From Macrotis lagotis (taxonomy: Eukaryota; Chordata; Mammalia; Peramelemorphia; Peramelidae), in NCBI RefSeq assembly GCF_037893015.1, contig NC_133666.1:257802294-257866293 (forward strand): DNA of 64,000 bases, read 5' to 3'. Below the pieces are notes generated by a model, which searched no databases, was not told the DNA's origin, and saw nothing but the letters and a program-made list of their open reading frames with translations. The position numbers were made by a program, and so were the translations under genes. This document shows, in pieces, positions 1 to 12,214 of the stretch. How positions within the stretch are numbered: position 1 is the stretch's first letter; each line of letters begins with the position of its first letter.

Positions 1-534
1 CTCTCAGACTATTTATTAAGCAAGACAGTTGCTGGGATTTTCACTATTGCTCTGACTCTCTGGAATGTCCCCCTTTCACCTCAGTCAGTGGAGAAGGAAA
101 ATATAAATTTAAAATATAATGGTAGTGATACACCAGTGTAAGGAATAGTTGAACCAAGAGCAGAATAAGAGTAGTAGAATATAACTCTGAAAAAGGATGG
201 TAAAAGGTTAGTGAATTCAATTTGTTCTTCTGATTTCTGGTTGCCTTCTACATTCGTTTTACTTAGCAATCAAGTTTTTTAAAAAAGCCAGAATCTTCAG
301 ATCTCTTAATATTGGCAAACACTTCAAGACAGAATAAACTTTTTTTGCAGTCACTGAAGTACTATAAAAATAGATGATATTCTGTTGACTTTTTCTCTGC
401 CACCCATGTTCATTTTTAGACCAATGTGAAAAGACTAACATAGATATGCTGGAAAGATTCTCAGCTTGGGATTCTCTAAATGAAAAAAAAAAAATATTAA
501 TAATAATAATAATAATTAAATAGAACTTTTTGGA
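1..534. other. Unassigned AT-rich intergenic DNA
   Basis: No recognisable gene. The short open frames here have no family signature. A simple (TAA)n stretch lies near 490-520, just before a SINE. Confidence 0.5.
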
Positions 535-752
535 TGTTTAGCTGTTCAGTTGTGTCTTATTCTTCATGACTCTGTGGACTATACTGTCTTTAGGGTTTTC
601 TTGGCAAAGATGGAGTGGTTTGGAGTGGGTTGCCATTTTCTTCTCCTGTGAATTCAGGCAAACAGAGGTTAACTGACTTGCTTAGGGTTACATAGTTATT
701 AAGTATCCAAGGTCCAGTGCTCTATCCACTCTTTCACTTAGCTGGTCCCTGG
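535..752 (-). repeat. RTE-tailed marsupial SINE, antisense
   Basis: The text 'ggttttcttggcaaagatgg', followed by a 'gagtgggttgccatttt' motif, is the antisense of the RTE-derived tail found on one marsupial SINE class. The block ends in the tRNA-like head ('ctctatccact...cttagctg'). A sense-strand relative lies at 23,357-23,580. The copy is well diverged and no duplication of target DNA was recognised. Confidence 0.6.
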
Positions 753-1018
753 GGAGAATCTTATCAACCAATATGTCTGTAAAACAATATTAACAGATAT
801 GAAGATTCTGGCTTCCTCTTAAAAGTAAGTGGCAATACTGAAAAGGAAAATACTTTCTTGTTATACTAAAGAAGATGACTCCCTCATGAGTTGGTTATAG
901 GTGAGCAATGTCCTATTCTGTGTAAAAAGCAAAGCACAGATAAGGAGGGTTTTGATCATACCTTTCCTTAGTGTGCTTCCCTCAATTCACATCACTTCAT
1001 GTAAGTCTCGATGATTTT

Positions 1019-1047
1019 CTCTGTCTCTCTCTCTGTCTCTCTCTCTG

Positions 1048-1130
<83 letters not shown>
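1019..1130. repeat. (CT)n microsatellite, about 110 bp
   Basis: Almost pure CT dinucleotides, with a few CTGT and CTGTAT interruptions in the first 30 bases. Open frames reading as Ser-Leu or Arg-Glu repeats are artefacts of this run. It abuts the truncated end of an antisense SINE. Confidence 0.95.
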
Positions 1131-1133
<3 letters not shown>

Positions 1134-1135
<2 letters not shown>

Positions 1136-1233
1136 GTTTTGCAAGGCAGTTGGGTTAAGTGAAGTCACATTTGAACTCAGGTCTTCCTGATTCCAGGGCT
1201 GGAGCTCTATCCACTGTATCACCTAGCTGCCCT
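1134..1233 (-). repeat. Truncated marsupial tRNA-type SINE, antisense
   Basis: Contains 'tttgaactcaggtcttcctg' and 'ctctatccactgtatcacct', the antisense of the SINE head. The central part (TGACTTGCCC...CACACAGCTAG) is missing, so the copy is internally deleted. Confidence 0.8.
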
Positions 1234-1239
1234 GATAAT

Positions 1240-2560
1240 TCTCTTTTTTAAAAGACTCATGTCATTGTAGGGCTTCCCTGTCAATACAATGAATTCTGAC
1301 AGGAATAACCAGGGAAAAGTGAATTCCCACAGGAATAAATCTGACCAACTCCAGTGACCCCAAGTCTTGTATACTTCCTGTATTTCTTTTTTGCATTTCA
1401 ATGACATTGATTGACTCTGTATTAAAGACTTACATGAACTGATGGAAGGAATGAAACACTGTCATTCCTCTCTTTAGGCTATTAACAAAAATGAAACATA
1501 TATTTCTTTAAAAAATAGAAGTGTTTTGGGATGAAAAAGAAAAAAGAAAAATTAAGAAACAATAGATTTATCCTAACCTTATGTTAGGTCTATATTAGTT
1601 GAAGGGTACAAAGATGTTATAGAAGAAAAAAGGAAGAAGGATCTTTGAGTAGTTCAATCCTAGTAGTAACCCTCGTAATTTTAGGTGCTGACCCTGCTGA
1701 GAGGGTAGCAATATTCTGTGCTCCAGAAAAGGAAATGGCTGGCTAATTGGCAAGTACTTTCAGGATGAGATCATCCAGAAAAGGTCAGGGTTGAAAGGAA
1801 ATAGTGACTCTCTACTGAGTGGCACTGAGAAAGCCACTTTCTAATCTGACTAACAAAATAGAAGTCTTGTTTTTTGGGAGGGTGTAACAAGGATGACAAA
1901 TACTGTAGCCCTATGTGTCAGATGATAATTAGCACCAACTTCCAATGATTCACAAGAGGGTAAATGATACTACAAGGGAAATCTTGAAAGGATTATATAG
2001 TTCTGGCAAAAAAAAAATTGAATGCTTGGAATAAGGTAATGTTCTTATCAAAACTTTCACTTTGAGAGTGGAAAATTGGGAAAGTGACAGCCATAGTTCA
2101 TGAACTGAATTTGAATTTCTGGAAAAGAGTTTAATATATAGTTATCATGAACCTTTGGCCAGTGATGTAATACACCTAACAAGAGGAAATCAAAATATAT
2201 CTGGAACCTTGTGAATCTAATATAAAGGTCATAAACTAAATTGATAAACAGAGAGAAAATAGTATACAATTATATGATTCAAGGGAAAAAGTTAGAATGT
2301 AGCAACAAGAGAGGTAAGTGGGAAAATGCTAGAGATATACTGTAATTTAAAAGAGATGAAGTCAATGGAATTTAACTGTGGCCTCAGATATACATACTTA
2401 TGGTAGATCTACCAGCTATGCATAATATATCAGGTAAACAAAAGATACTGATTCAAGGAAGAAAATTTGATCTCATCAATATCAGAAATTTGTTGGAATG
2501 AAATCTGCCTCATTCAAAAGGAACAGAATAGAAATATTTTTTGGCCTTTATATTTCTTTT
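1240..2560. other. Unassigned intergenic DNA
   Basis: No gene or repeat family recognised. Open frames are short and without motifs. Contents are AT-rich with scattered homopurine runs. Confidence 0.4.
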
Positions 2561-2564
2561 GTAT

Positions 2565-3300
2565 TTTTTGTATTTTTTAGCAAATAGTATTTTATTTTTC
2601 CAATTACATGTAAAGCTAATTTTCAACATTCATTTTTTTATCAGATTTATAGTTCCAAATTGTTCTCCTTTCCTCCTCCACAAGATAGCAAACAATCTTA
2701 TATAGTTAATACATGTGCAACATGTTAATAATATTTTTGTATTAGTCATATTGTGCAAGAAGGAATGGAATTAAAAAGGAAATGATACAAAAAACAAAAA
2801 AAAGTGAAAATGATATGCTTTATTCTGCATTCAGACTCTAGAGTTATTTATTTGGGTGTATATAACATTTCCCATCATGAATCTTTTAGAATTGTCTTGG
2901 ATCATTATATTGTTTAAAAGAGCTAAGTCAACCATAATTTATCATTAAACAATGTTGCTGTTACTTTGCACAATGCTCTCCTGGTTCTGCTCATTTCACT
3001 CAGCATCAGTTCATATAACACTTTCCAGGTTTTTTTTGAAGTCCACCTACTCATCATTTCTTCTTTCATACTAGTTTCCCATTATATTCTTGCACCACAT
3101 GTTCAATCATTTCCCAATTGATGAATATCCCCTCAGTCTACAATTCTTTTCCATCACAAAAATAACTGAAATATTTTTATGCTTGTAGGCCCTTTCCCTC
3201 ATTTTTTAGGATCTCTCTAGGATATAGATCTAGTAATGGTATTGCTGCCTCAAAGGGAATACACAGTTTGATTGCCCCTTGGGCATAGTGAAATAAGTAT
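2565..3300 (-). mobile_element. L1 3' end fragment, antisense
   Basis: Starts with the antisense of the L1 3' tail ('ttttatttttccaattacatg') and runs into ORF2 C-terminal sequence ('ctcagcatcagttcat', 'tcatttcccaattgatgaat', 'aatggtattgctgcctcaaa'). It is 5'-truncated and old, with many small differences from the other L1 copies here. Confidence 0.85.
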
Positions 3301-3826
3301 TGTAAACATAGGATTTTTTAGCCTTTCTTCAAAAATATTTGATGCAAAATAAACAAACAAGGAAAAAAGAGAGACCATCAAAAATAAAAATAAATAAAAA
3401 TATTTATTGTACTTTGGTTTTACATTGTCATCATTAGTGAATTATATCTCTATTCCCAGAAAGGAATCCATTTCTTGTAAAAAAAGGAATTAAAAAAGAA
3501 ATCATAACTCAGTAAAACTAAGCAATTATATCAACCAAAATCTAATAATATATGCAATATTAAACATGCCCACCTCCTACTGTTTCAAAAAAAAGGAGAT
3601 ACAATTTCTCACCCATTATTCTGGGTGCTTCTTGGACATTATCATGTCACAGCATTCTATATGGTTCCTTATTGCTGTAATAATTCTGTACATTTTTTTC
3701 TTGTGTTTCTTTTGACCTCAGTTCATGTAAGTGTAGTTATTATAGCAATTAGTATTAAAACCTGTAAGAGCTAGGACAACTATGTTAGACTGGCTATGGA
3801 TAATGTTATCCCTGTCCAGAGGAAGA

Positions 3827-3857
<31 letters not shown>

Positions 3858-3964
3858 CTCTCAGAATTTGATCACTTTATAAAAATTATTTCTTTTATAT
3901 CTATTTCCCTTAATCCTAATTCCTTATTTCAACATTGACTAATCTGTTAACATGCTTATCAAAG

Positions 3965-4100
3965 ATATGTATATACAATGCTAATCTGACTGTTGGCTGT
4001 TGAGGGAAGTAGGGGTGGAAAGGTAGGTGGAAGGAAATTTTGTGATTTAAAAATATACGAGTACATATTGATGGAAAAAATTAAAATAAATATAAAAATA
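3965..4100 (+). mobile_element. L1-type 3' terminal fragment
   Basis: A 'tctgactgttggctgttgag...agggaagtaggggtgg' stretch followed by an AT-rich tail resembles the 3' untranslated end of marsupial L1s, as at 18,525-18,645. Diverged; the assignment is tentative. Confidence 0.45.
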
Positions 4101-4659
4101 TTATGTAAGGTAACTCAATAGTAGGAACTTCCTCTAATACAGATAGGTCCTGATTAGTGTGCCTAATGAATCCTGTGCATGTACTTAAGTTTATTCTATT
4201 TGAAGTTATAATTATGTGAAATATAATTTTTCCTAGCTCAATGGAAATATGCAGTATGAATTCAAATAATTTTACTACTTCATGGCATTTATTAGTTGCA
4301 CTAATCAGGATATAGCTTTACAACATTTGGGGCAATAGTTTTTGAATCAGTGGTTTTCACAAATGCAAAATGAACTTCAAAAGCCTATTAATTGCTACTA
4401 GGTCTGAGGAATTCTCTGAGGGACAGATGGAATTGCACTCTTATCATCACTCCAAACTCTAGCTGCTCTGTGTTTATAGCTTAATTATACTTTATCACAA
4501 TCTATCCTGGATTTTTGCCAGTACTCTTATATAATCTGGGTGTCCAGAATTACCTATTATAGCAATCCCAGATAAGCAGGGTCTCTTTTCTACTCTTGCA
4601 TCCTTAAGGTTCTATATATTTGGGGTCCCTGGTGCTAAATTTCTTACACCCTGTGCTGT

Positions 4660-4995
4660 AACCTAGAATTCAAGGCTTCCTTTTCTATTTCCTCTTTTGT
4701 GGACTCAAGTGCATTGACTTTCTTGCTCTTTCTAGAACAAGATACTCCACTCTTACCTCCAGGTATTTTTCTGTCTCCCAAGTCTCTAATGTTCTTCCTC
4801 TTTATCTCCTACTGCTTTTCCCTGGTTTACTTTAAGTCTTAATTAAAATGCCATTTTTCACAGGAAACTTTTCCTAGCCTCTCTTAATTCAAGTGCCTCC
4901 CTCTCTTGGTTAGTTTCCATTAATACTTTTTTTTATGTATGTATGCATTTATTTAACTCTTTTCCTCTATTAGATTGTGAGATCTTTGGATCTTC
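4660..4995 (+). mobile_element. L2 3' fragment
   Basis: Matches the general pattern of the mammalian L2 3' end: 'aaaatgccatttttcacagg', a 'tcctagcctc' element and 'tagattgtgagatctttgga', equivalent to the consensus 'tagactgtgagctccttgag'. Other L2 remnants lie at 34,590, 45,020 and 49,515. Confidence 0.65.
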
Positions 4996-5382
4996 ATGGA
5001 AAACCTTGATATAAACTCCACCCTTATTATGCCACTTTTTCAATTAAGGGTGCTGGGATTTTCGGTGTGTTTGTTTTTGGTCTGGTACAAAAGCAACTGT
5101 TTAGGCCCCAATAATCAAAGAGGCTCATACAATGGGTTCAGGATTTTGCCAGAAAATGTATTTAGTAACCCAAGATTGAGAGTTGCTACACAATTCCATG
5201 GAGTCAAGTCTGAGAAGCTTTTTGAGGATCAGAGAAGACAGTCTCCAAAAATTCTGAAGAATGGTCTCTTTCCTTGCAATATCCATATTAGGGTCCAAGC
5301 AGTGATCCTTCCACTCAGTATAACTATCAACAGGTCAAGCCAATTATATTTTGTGCATGGCTTATTTCATAAGAAAGTGTGA
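4996..5382 (+). other. 128-codon open frame without recognised homology
   Basis: The longest open frame in the first 25 kb that does not come from a microsatellite or a repeat I can name. It opens with ATG just after an L2 remnant. The conceptual peptide has one hydrophobic stretch near residues 12-29 (LFQLRVLGFSVCLFLVWY) and no further recognisable domain. I see no promoter, splice pattern or Kozak context that favours translation. It most likely arises by chance. Confidence 0.15.
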
Positions 5383-6600
5383 AGATTTTGGTATCATCAA
5401 TAATGATTGAGAGCTTTTGAAAGTGAAAGAATCCGGAGTACATGGAGAAAGTATGGGGTCATCCTGATGGGGGGTGGGAGGGGGGATAGAGGGAAAAAGA
5501 AGACTTCTCTTCCAGGTCCCTTGAGTTAAATGTGTTTGCATAGTGTGTTGGACCAGTGTGACACTTGGGGAGTGGTTTAGCACCTGCCTCCATTATGCAT
5601 GCCATGGGGTGGCCCTCTGAGGAGAGGCCAAGACAGTGATGTTCTATGGTCTTTCCTGACTCAAAGTGTGTGACTTTCAAGTCCAACACATCATTTATTG
5701 TGACTTTAAATGATTGTTGAGCCTGCCTGTAATCTAGAATCTAACTTGATTCACCAGTGAGAGCATGGTCAAGGTCAAAAGTGAAAGTCAAGAGGAAGTG
5801 TTTTAACAGTACAGATAGGATTTTAACAGTGTAAAAGATTATAAAACTTTGTTTCCAATTACAATTATTCCTATGTCCGTAATTTCCTGCATCAAAAGAA
5901 TAAGAACCATTGCAGAGGATAGTTGGGTAGAAAATAGAGAGAAAAATATCCTCATTGCACTCCTGAACAGATGGAGGGAATAGATAAAGAACACAGAAAA
6001 AACTCAGAATCTTGGCAAGGAAGTATAATATAGTATTGATGGCTGAAAAAAATTTCTGGACTTAAGTTGGAGTCCTTTCAAAAGTAGGAAAATGCATGAT
6101 TTTCTCCCAGGATACAGAAACTAGTTGCTGAATTGGAAGTTGTGGGAGCCTTTGTGAGAAGTGAATACTTAGAATCAGACAAAAATAGAAACTATATAAC
6201 CTAAAATTCTATAAAGCAGGTGTCCTTATACCTTGTGTGTCATGGACCTTCTTTAGCAGACTGACAAAACCTATGGTCCTCTTTTCATAATCATGTTTTA
6301 AATGTACAAAATATATACTATTAGAAAATAAACTGCTTGTATTGAAGTAAAAATGTATTTTAACTGATAAATTTTACATGAATTTATAGCCTTCCCAATC
6401 ACAATTGGACAACAACAAATAAAAAATCAAAATGAAAATTTCATCATGAATATCTAGCAAAGAAAAATCCTAGGTTTGTAGTACACCTTGGTTGTGGCAA
6501 GAAAGTTTATGACTCTTAAGTTAATTACCTCTGTGAATATGATGAAATGGTTGTATCATCTTCAGTATTCTGGACCCATGAAACTGAATTGCCCTGAATA
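5383..6600. other. Unassigned DNA with an ancient repeat copy
   Basis: Mostly unrecognised. At 6,217-6,370, 'gtgtgtcatggaccttcttt...aatcatgttttaaatgtaca' resembles 11,828-11,960, so both are copies of one old interspersed repeat whose family I cannot name with certainty. Confidence 0.4.
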
Positions 6601-6787
6601 GAGTTTCAAAGTTTTTCAAAATTGTTTTTATTCATAATGTTGACATTGTATAAATTGTTCTAGTTCTGATCAAGTTATATAAGTTCATATAGGTATCCAT
6701 AGTTCTCTATAACATTTTTATTTCATCATTTCTTATAGTGAAATATTTTGTTACCTTCATAAATTGTATTTGGTTTAGCCATTCTTT

Positions 6788-6941
6788 TTTTTTAGATTTT
6801 TTTCAAGGCAATGGGGTTAAGTGGCTTGCCCAAGGCCACACAGTAGGTAATTATTAAGTGTCTGAGGTCGGATTTGAACCCAGGTACTCCTGACTCCATG
6901 GCCGGTTCTCTATCTATCCATTGCGCCACCTAGCCGCTCCG
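6788..6941 (-). repeat. WSINE1-type SINE, antisense, with target-site duplication
   Basis: Antisense SINE: T-rich head, 'ggggttaagtggcttgccca', 'gatttgaacccaggtactcc', 'attgcgccacctagccgctc'. The flanks repeat 'ttagccattcttt' at 6,775-6,787 and 6,944-6,956, so the insertion site inside the old L1 is exact. Confidence 0.95.
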
Positions 6942-8694
6942 ACTTAGCCATTCTTTAATTAGATAATAGATCACTATTTCTAATTTTTAATTAACATGAA
7001 AAGAATAGAGATATATTGTACACATACTCCTTGGCCCCTTTCTTTGATTTCTATGACAGAGGTATAGATGAGTCGAAGGGTATGTACACTTTGTAAAATT
7101 GGGAGGATAGTTCAAAAATGTTTCCCAGGACAGTTGAAAAAATTCACATTTCTACCAACAATATGCTAGTATGTAGGGTTTCCTACAATCTTTCCAACAT
7201 TTGTCATTTTGCTCTCTGTCAGTTTGATAGGCATGAGTCAGAATCTCAACTTTAATTTGCCTAGCTCTAATTATTAGTGATTTAGAATATTTTTATATAT
7301 CTTGTTAGTGTGGATTTCTTCCTTTGAAAAATTACCTAGTCAGATCCTTTGACCATTAATGCACTGGGGAATGACTTTGAGTAGTAAAGTTCAATGAATT
7401 CCTTATATATATTGCATAGGATATATGTGCAAAAAACTTCTCAAAGTTTTTTTTATCCATTTAAGAATTTTTCTTCTAAGTTTAACTACATTATAATTGT
7501 TCAAGAACCCATAAGCCTTTCAAAAAAGTAATAACTTCTCTACATTTCCCCTACTCTTCTTTTCTCCTCCTCAGAAGGAACCAAACACCAAATCCACCAG
7601 CAGACCTGCAACACTCACCAAAATGAAAAAAAAAATTAAAATGTATTTAGGGATTAAATAAAAATGTAATACAATATGGATAATATATTCATATTATTGT
7701 GGTTCTTTAAATCAATATGCAATTCTCAGGAATCTTTACAAATGATTCACTGAACCCATCTCTATTTTAGTTTGAAGTCTCTTCCCCAGTATATTCTTTT
7801 CCCTTTCTTCTTTAAAAATAATCGAAACATAACAAAAAATGATTCCTGAGACTTCTTATTTTACTAAGACCTCTGAAAATATGAGTTGTATGGGGACATG
7901 TGTATATTATTTCCTCAAATAGAAGGTAAACACTTCACCCTTATTTAGTTCTTTATGATTTCTCACTAGTATTTTATATTTTCTCTTGATTTCTGTGTTT
8001 ATAAGGCAAAACTTCTACTTAGGTCTGTTATTCTTAGAAGGAATGCCTGGAAGTCCTCTGTCTCATTAGTTTTTTTGAATTTCCTGCAGTATAATATGTA
8101 GAGCACTAGGTCAGTTATTTGTGTTTATTGGCCTATATATTTTATTTTCTGAATTATCATATTCTGAATTTTCCATTCATTAAATTACATGTTATCCTGA
8201 GAACTATTTCTCAATAATTCAATTCTTTCTCTCTGATGACTTGAAATCTTTTTTCTTTAACTTTGAAGCTCTGGATTTTGGCTATGATGTCACTGGAAAT
8301 TTTTATTTTTTGGGGGGGGATTTCTTTCAGGTAGTAAATTCATTATATTTTAATTTTGATCTATATAATAGGTCTGGGTTATTTTCTTTCATGATTTCTT
8401 GAAATACATTCAGTAGGCTTTTTAAGACAAGTTTTGAAGGTAGAAAATATTTTTTATCGTATTTCCTTTATTTCTTCTACAAGTCATTTATTTTTGCCAT
8501 GAGATACTTATATTTTCCTGATTTTTTTCTGTTTTTCACTTTTATTTTTTATTATAGTTTACCATTTGTTATTTTAATATGAATGTTAATGTTCTATTCT
8601 TAATGAATCTTTGGTTGGTTGTGCCTTGCCTCTTTTTTCAAAACCATCAAATCTCATTCCAATTTTTTCTACTATAAATTTTATTTAGTTTGGA

Positions 8695-8826
8695 TTTTGT
8701 GGGGCAATGATATTATCAGTGACTTGCCCAAGGTCACATAGCTAGTATCATATCTGAGGTCAGATTTGAACTCAGGTCCTTCTGACTCTAGGTCTGGTGC
8801 TCTGTCCACTGTGCCACTTAATTCCC
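8695..8826 (-). repeat. Marsupial tRNA-type SINE, antisense
   Basis: 'agtgacttgcccaaggtcac', 'gatttgaactcaggtccttc' and 'gctctgtccactgtgccact' are antisense SINE motifs. The copy lacks a clear T-rich end and is diverged, so it is older than the WSINE1-type copies. Confidence 0.85.
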
Positions 8827-9365
8827 CTCTCATTTATTTTTAAAACCCTTTTCTCTACCATTAATTTGATAGTTATTGAATTCTTGATTCAATTCCTCCA
8901 GGAATGCTAGTAGAATCTATGGTTAAGCTGTGGATTTTTTTTTGAGGTTTTGCTTTTAGATATTTTGAAGTTATTCTCTTCTGGGTTTTTGTCTTGAGTA
9001 TTACTGTCACTTGGGCATTAATCTCTGTGGTGGGATTTTTTTTTCTTTTATATGCTTACTTGTTTTCCTATCCTTAATTTTTGATTTTGGCATTTGTGTT
9101 AGGTACAAATCTATACTATTCTTGGAAGAAATGTCTAGTTTCTGTAAAATCCTTGATTATATTCTGTTGGTTTTTGCTGTTGCTCTCATGATAAAGAATG
9201 CTGTATTTCAAAGTCATCTGAAGCTGGTGATTTGAAAACTTTCAGTGCAATAGGTCAAAACTTCCAGGTCAAAGTTTGTCCCTGCCATCTTTGAACTTTG
9301 CAAATTCAAGATCTGGGTTTGGGAATGAGCAGCAAATTGATGGACTTGCCTCTGGATGGAGTTCC

Positions 9366-9611
9366 GTTAGACTTCTAGAGCAATGGACCTGAAATCAAGA
9401 AGAACTGTGTTCAAACCCAGATTTAGGCACTCACTGGCTTCGTGACCCTGGACAACTCCTTTAAAAAAATCTGTTTGTCTCAGCTTCCCCAACTGTAAAA
9501 TTGAGATAATAGCACCTATGTATGCCACATTATGAGTTGTGATAAAAAAGAAATAATATTTACAAAGCACTTAAACTATATAATAAATGACATCTAATAG
9601 ATGCTGAATTC
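9366..9611 (+). repeat. MIR-type CORE-SINE (THER-like)
   Basis: Sense order is tRNA-like head ('gttcaaacccagatttaggc'), the 'tgaccctggacaactcctt' block, 'cagcttccccaactgtaaaa', 'gataatagcacc' and an L2-like tail ('tacaaagcacttaaac...atagatgctgaattct'). The copy is nearly full length. Confidence 0.8.
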
Positions 9612-10136
9612 TCTCCTTCCCTAAACAACATCAGTATCATTGCTTAAGAATTTGTCCTGTCCTGAGTTAAAGAATAAACACAGAAAATATGTACTGCTCT
9701 AGAAGATTCCTCTGTAAAATATATATTTAATGATTTTCAGATCCTTGCACAAGAGGGACAGTTTCTATTGGTATTTTAATATATGGAACGTACAAAGGAG
9801 GGATGAATTTTATTGAACACAGCTTTTTCATTTAGAGTAAATGATACATTTAGATATTTCTGAACATATTTAGAAAGGCAGGAAAATGTTCAATGCCAGA
9901 ATGCCCTGCTTTTCCACTGCCCTCATATCACTAGCAGTGTTGGAATGTGTTCTAATGAAGATTTACAGCTGTCAAACACAGTGATCATTCTCTTCATAAC
10001 ACCATTTTAGTATGCATAGCACTGTTGAACTTATTTCCATTATATCTAAATTTGAAATCCTTTTAATAACGACATATTTCATCTATTTATATAAGATCTG
10101 TCATGTAGATGTGCCAGAACTTTTCCAAAATGGTTT
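9612..10136. other. Repeat-poor unassigned sequence
   Basis: No recognised repeat and no credible open frame. Base composition is mixed, and the sequence lacks the T-rich look of neighbouring L1 debris. It is a candidate for conserved non-coding sequence, judged by appearance alone. Confidence 0.3.
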
Positions 10137-10137
10137 G

Positions 10138-10412
10138 TCCTTCATTCTCGAAAAAGTCTATGACATCAGAGAGGTGATGCCATGACAAGCAAATCAACAG
10201 GATTTGAGTGAGGGGTCACTAACCTCACTTTCTCCTTCAGAGTTGTCTTGGTCCGGTAGCCATATATTAATCAGGATGACTGGAGATGGTCCTGAATGCT
10301 GTGCAATTAGCGTTAAGTGACTTGCCCAAATCAAGTGTCTGAGACCAAATTTGCACTCAAATCTTCCTGGCTTCAAGGCTGGTGCTCTATCCACTGCACC
10401 AAGTTAGCTACT
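10138..10412 (-). repeat. Composite marsupial SINE (MAR1-like), antisense
   Basis: 'tatgacatcagagaggtgat', 'ggatttgagtgagggg', 'ggatgactggagatggtcct', then the shared antisense SINE segment 'aagtgacttgcccaaatcaa...gctctatccactgcacc'. The unique part plus shared head marks a separate SINE class in marsupials. The subfamily name is from memory and uncertain. Confidence 0.75.
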
Positions 10413-11099
10413 CCAGTTATTCCTAAAATAACTGAGAGGTTGTCTGCATATAGATCATTCTATTCCCTAGAAAGTCACAGCAAATGTATGTGTGTGTTGT
10501 CTGCATGTGTATATTTGCATGCTTACTTTGCATGGGTACTTTGATGTCTTATCAAGACATCAAATTATCACCTACATTATAACTGACCTTCCGTCTTCTT
10601 TGATATGGTGATAGAGTCCTCTAGTGCAGATTTCAAACCATCAATGTCTTACAGATGATTCTTGTGTATGCCCCTGGGATCATTCTTTTGTTTTGTTTTG
10701 TTTAGTATTTGATGTATGCTAATGCCACAGTTCTTCTGTTACCGACTCCTTAGGTCTCATTCTTTTTACATAATTGATCTATCTCTTTATGAGTCCATAC
10801 TCGTCTTTGATGTGGTCTTACACAATTTCTCCTTTACTAGTTATGCTTGATACCATGTTGTTATCTATGTACTCTCAAAAAATTTTTCACTGGTCTTGAG
10901 AAGTTTTCCCCTTCTGAATATATGCTTTCCAATGATTTTTCATCTATACAGCATTACTAGAGGATATTGGCATTTTTTTTTAAAAAAAGGAGCTTTTGCA
11001 GCTGCAGTTTGGCATCATTTGCATGGACTATACAATCCCACAAAGCCAATTTTACTAGATAACCTCCTCTTTTTCCATTCTGGACTCATCTCATGGTTC

Positions 11100-11760
11100 T
11101 TTTATGGTGCCCTAATATAATCTATATACTTTTTCTATTTTATTGCTATAAATATTTAGAGATATAATTTTTCCGATTACTGATTTTACTGTATCCATGG
11201 GTTTTGATATATTGAATCATTATTGTCATTCTCTTTAATAAAACTGATTATTTCTATGATTTATTCTTTAACCCACTCATTTTTAAGATTAGTTTTTTAG
11301 TCTCTAATTAGTTTTTAATCTTTATTTCCATTGTCCCTTATTAAATGTAACTTTATTTCACTACCTGAAAAAGGTGCTTTTAATATTTCTGTTGTTATGT
11401 ATTTAACTATAACATTTTTTATGCCCTAATATATGGTCAATCTTTGTACAGTTTCTATGAACCATTGAGAAAAAGGTATACTCCTTTCTATTTCCATTCA
11501 CTCATCTGCAAATATCATTTCTAGTTTATCTGAAATTCTATTCACCTAATTGAATTCTTTCTAATTTATTTTTGGTTAGCTTTATCTAGTTCTAAAAGTG
11601 GAAGATTAAAGTCCCTTATTAGTATAGTAATGGTAGATAAACTCAATGGAGATTCATCATACCAACCATCTTTTTTTTTCAGGTATGTAATTTATTCTTT
11701 ATCTGCTTGGTTTCCTCTATGGTTTACCTTACTTCCTCTGCTAAAAATATAGCAAATAGT
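11100..11760 (-). mobile_element. L1 ORF2 endonuclease-region fragment, antisense
   Basis: Resembles the antisense L1 region at 58,020-58,460: 'tgggttttgatatattg', 'tatatggtcaatctttgtac', 'aaaaggtatactcctttcta', 'aaagtggaagattaaagtcc'. This corresponds to the N-terminal (endonuclease) part of ORF2. It is decayed with no open frame. The preceding 10,540-11,100 stretch is unassigned. Confidence 0.65.
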
Positions 11761-12053
11761 CAGGATTATTGATCGATTTAGAATTTTGAAGACAGAATGA
11801 ACTTTAGATATTTAAATACACAGATTTTTAATCTTTTTTGTGTCATGGAACTCTAAAAGTTTTATGAATTCTTGGAAAAAAGTTTTATGAAATTCCTTCT
11901 TAGAATAATATTTTAAATGTACAAAATAAAATGCACAGGACTACAAAATTAATTATGCTCAAATATTAAAATACTTTTAAAAGAAGAATGGATTTAGAAC
12001 ACTTATTTCAACTAAATCAAGAAACAGTTATTTCTTGATAAAAAGAAGAAAAA

Positions 12054-12203
12054 GGGGTGGCTAGGTGGCATAGTGGATAAAGCACCGGCCTTGGAGTTAG
12101 GAGTACCTGGGTTCAAATCTGGTCTCAGACACTTAATAATTACCTAGCTGTGTGGTCTTGGGCAAGCCACTTAACCCCATTTGCCTTACAAAAAAAACCT
12201 AAG
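12054..12203 (+). repeat. WSINE1-type SINE with target-site duplication
   Basis: Full-length sense copy: 'ggggtggctaggtggcatag', 'ggttcaaatctggtctcaga', 'cttgggcaagccacttaacc', A-rich tail with 'cctaag'. 'aagaagaaaaa' is duplicated at 12,043-12,053 and 12,204-12,214. Low divergence suggests a fairly recent insertion. Confidence 0.95.
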
Positions 12204-12214
12204 AAGAAGAAAAA

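Larger units (their letters stand above)
6600..9360 (-). mobile_element. Old degraded L1, antisense, interrupted by SINEs
   Basis: 6,600-7,520 is the antisense of the ORF2 C-terminal region ('ctaccaacaatatgctagta', 'gtttgataggcatgagtcag', 'gatcctttgaccattaatgc'). After a deletion, 7,930-9,350 resembles antisense ORF1 and 5' leader ('ggaatgcctggaagtcctct', 'ggattttggctatgatgtca'). The element is heavily mutated, with SINEs at 6,788 and 8,695. The 7,520-7,930 segment is unassigned. Confidence 0.6.

Noticed and set aside
971-1222. Ser-Leu and Arg-Glu repeat frames
   Set aside because: Produced by the (CT)n microsatellite.
12054-12203. tRNA gene
   Set aside because: Box-like motifs are present, but the sequence is a SINE with an A-rich tail and a target duplication, without a cloverleaf-length tRNA.
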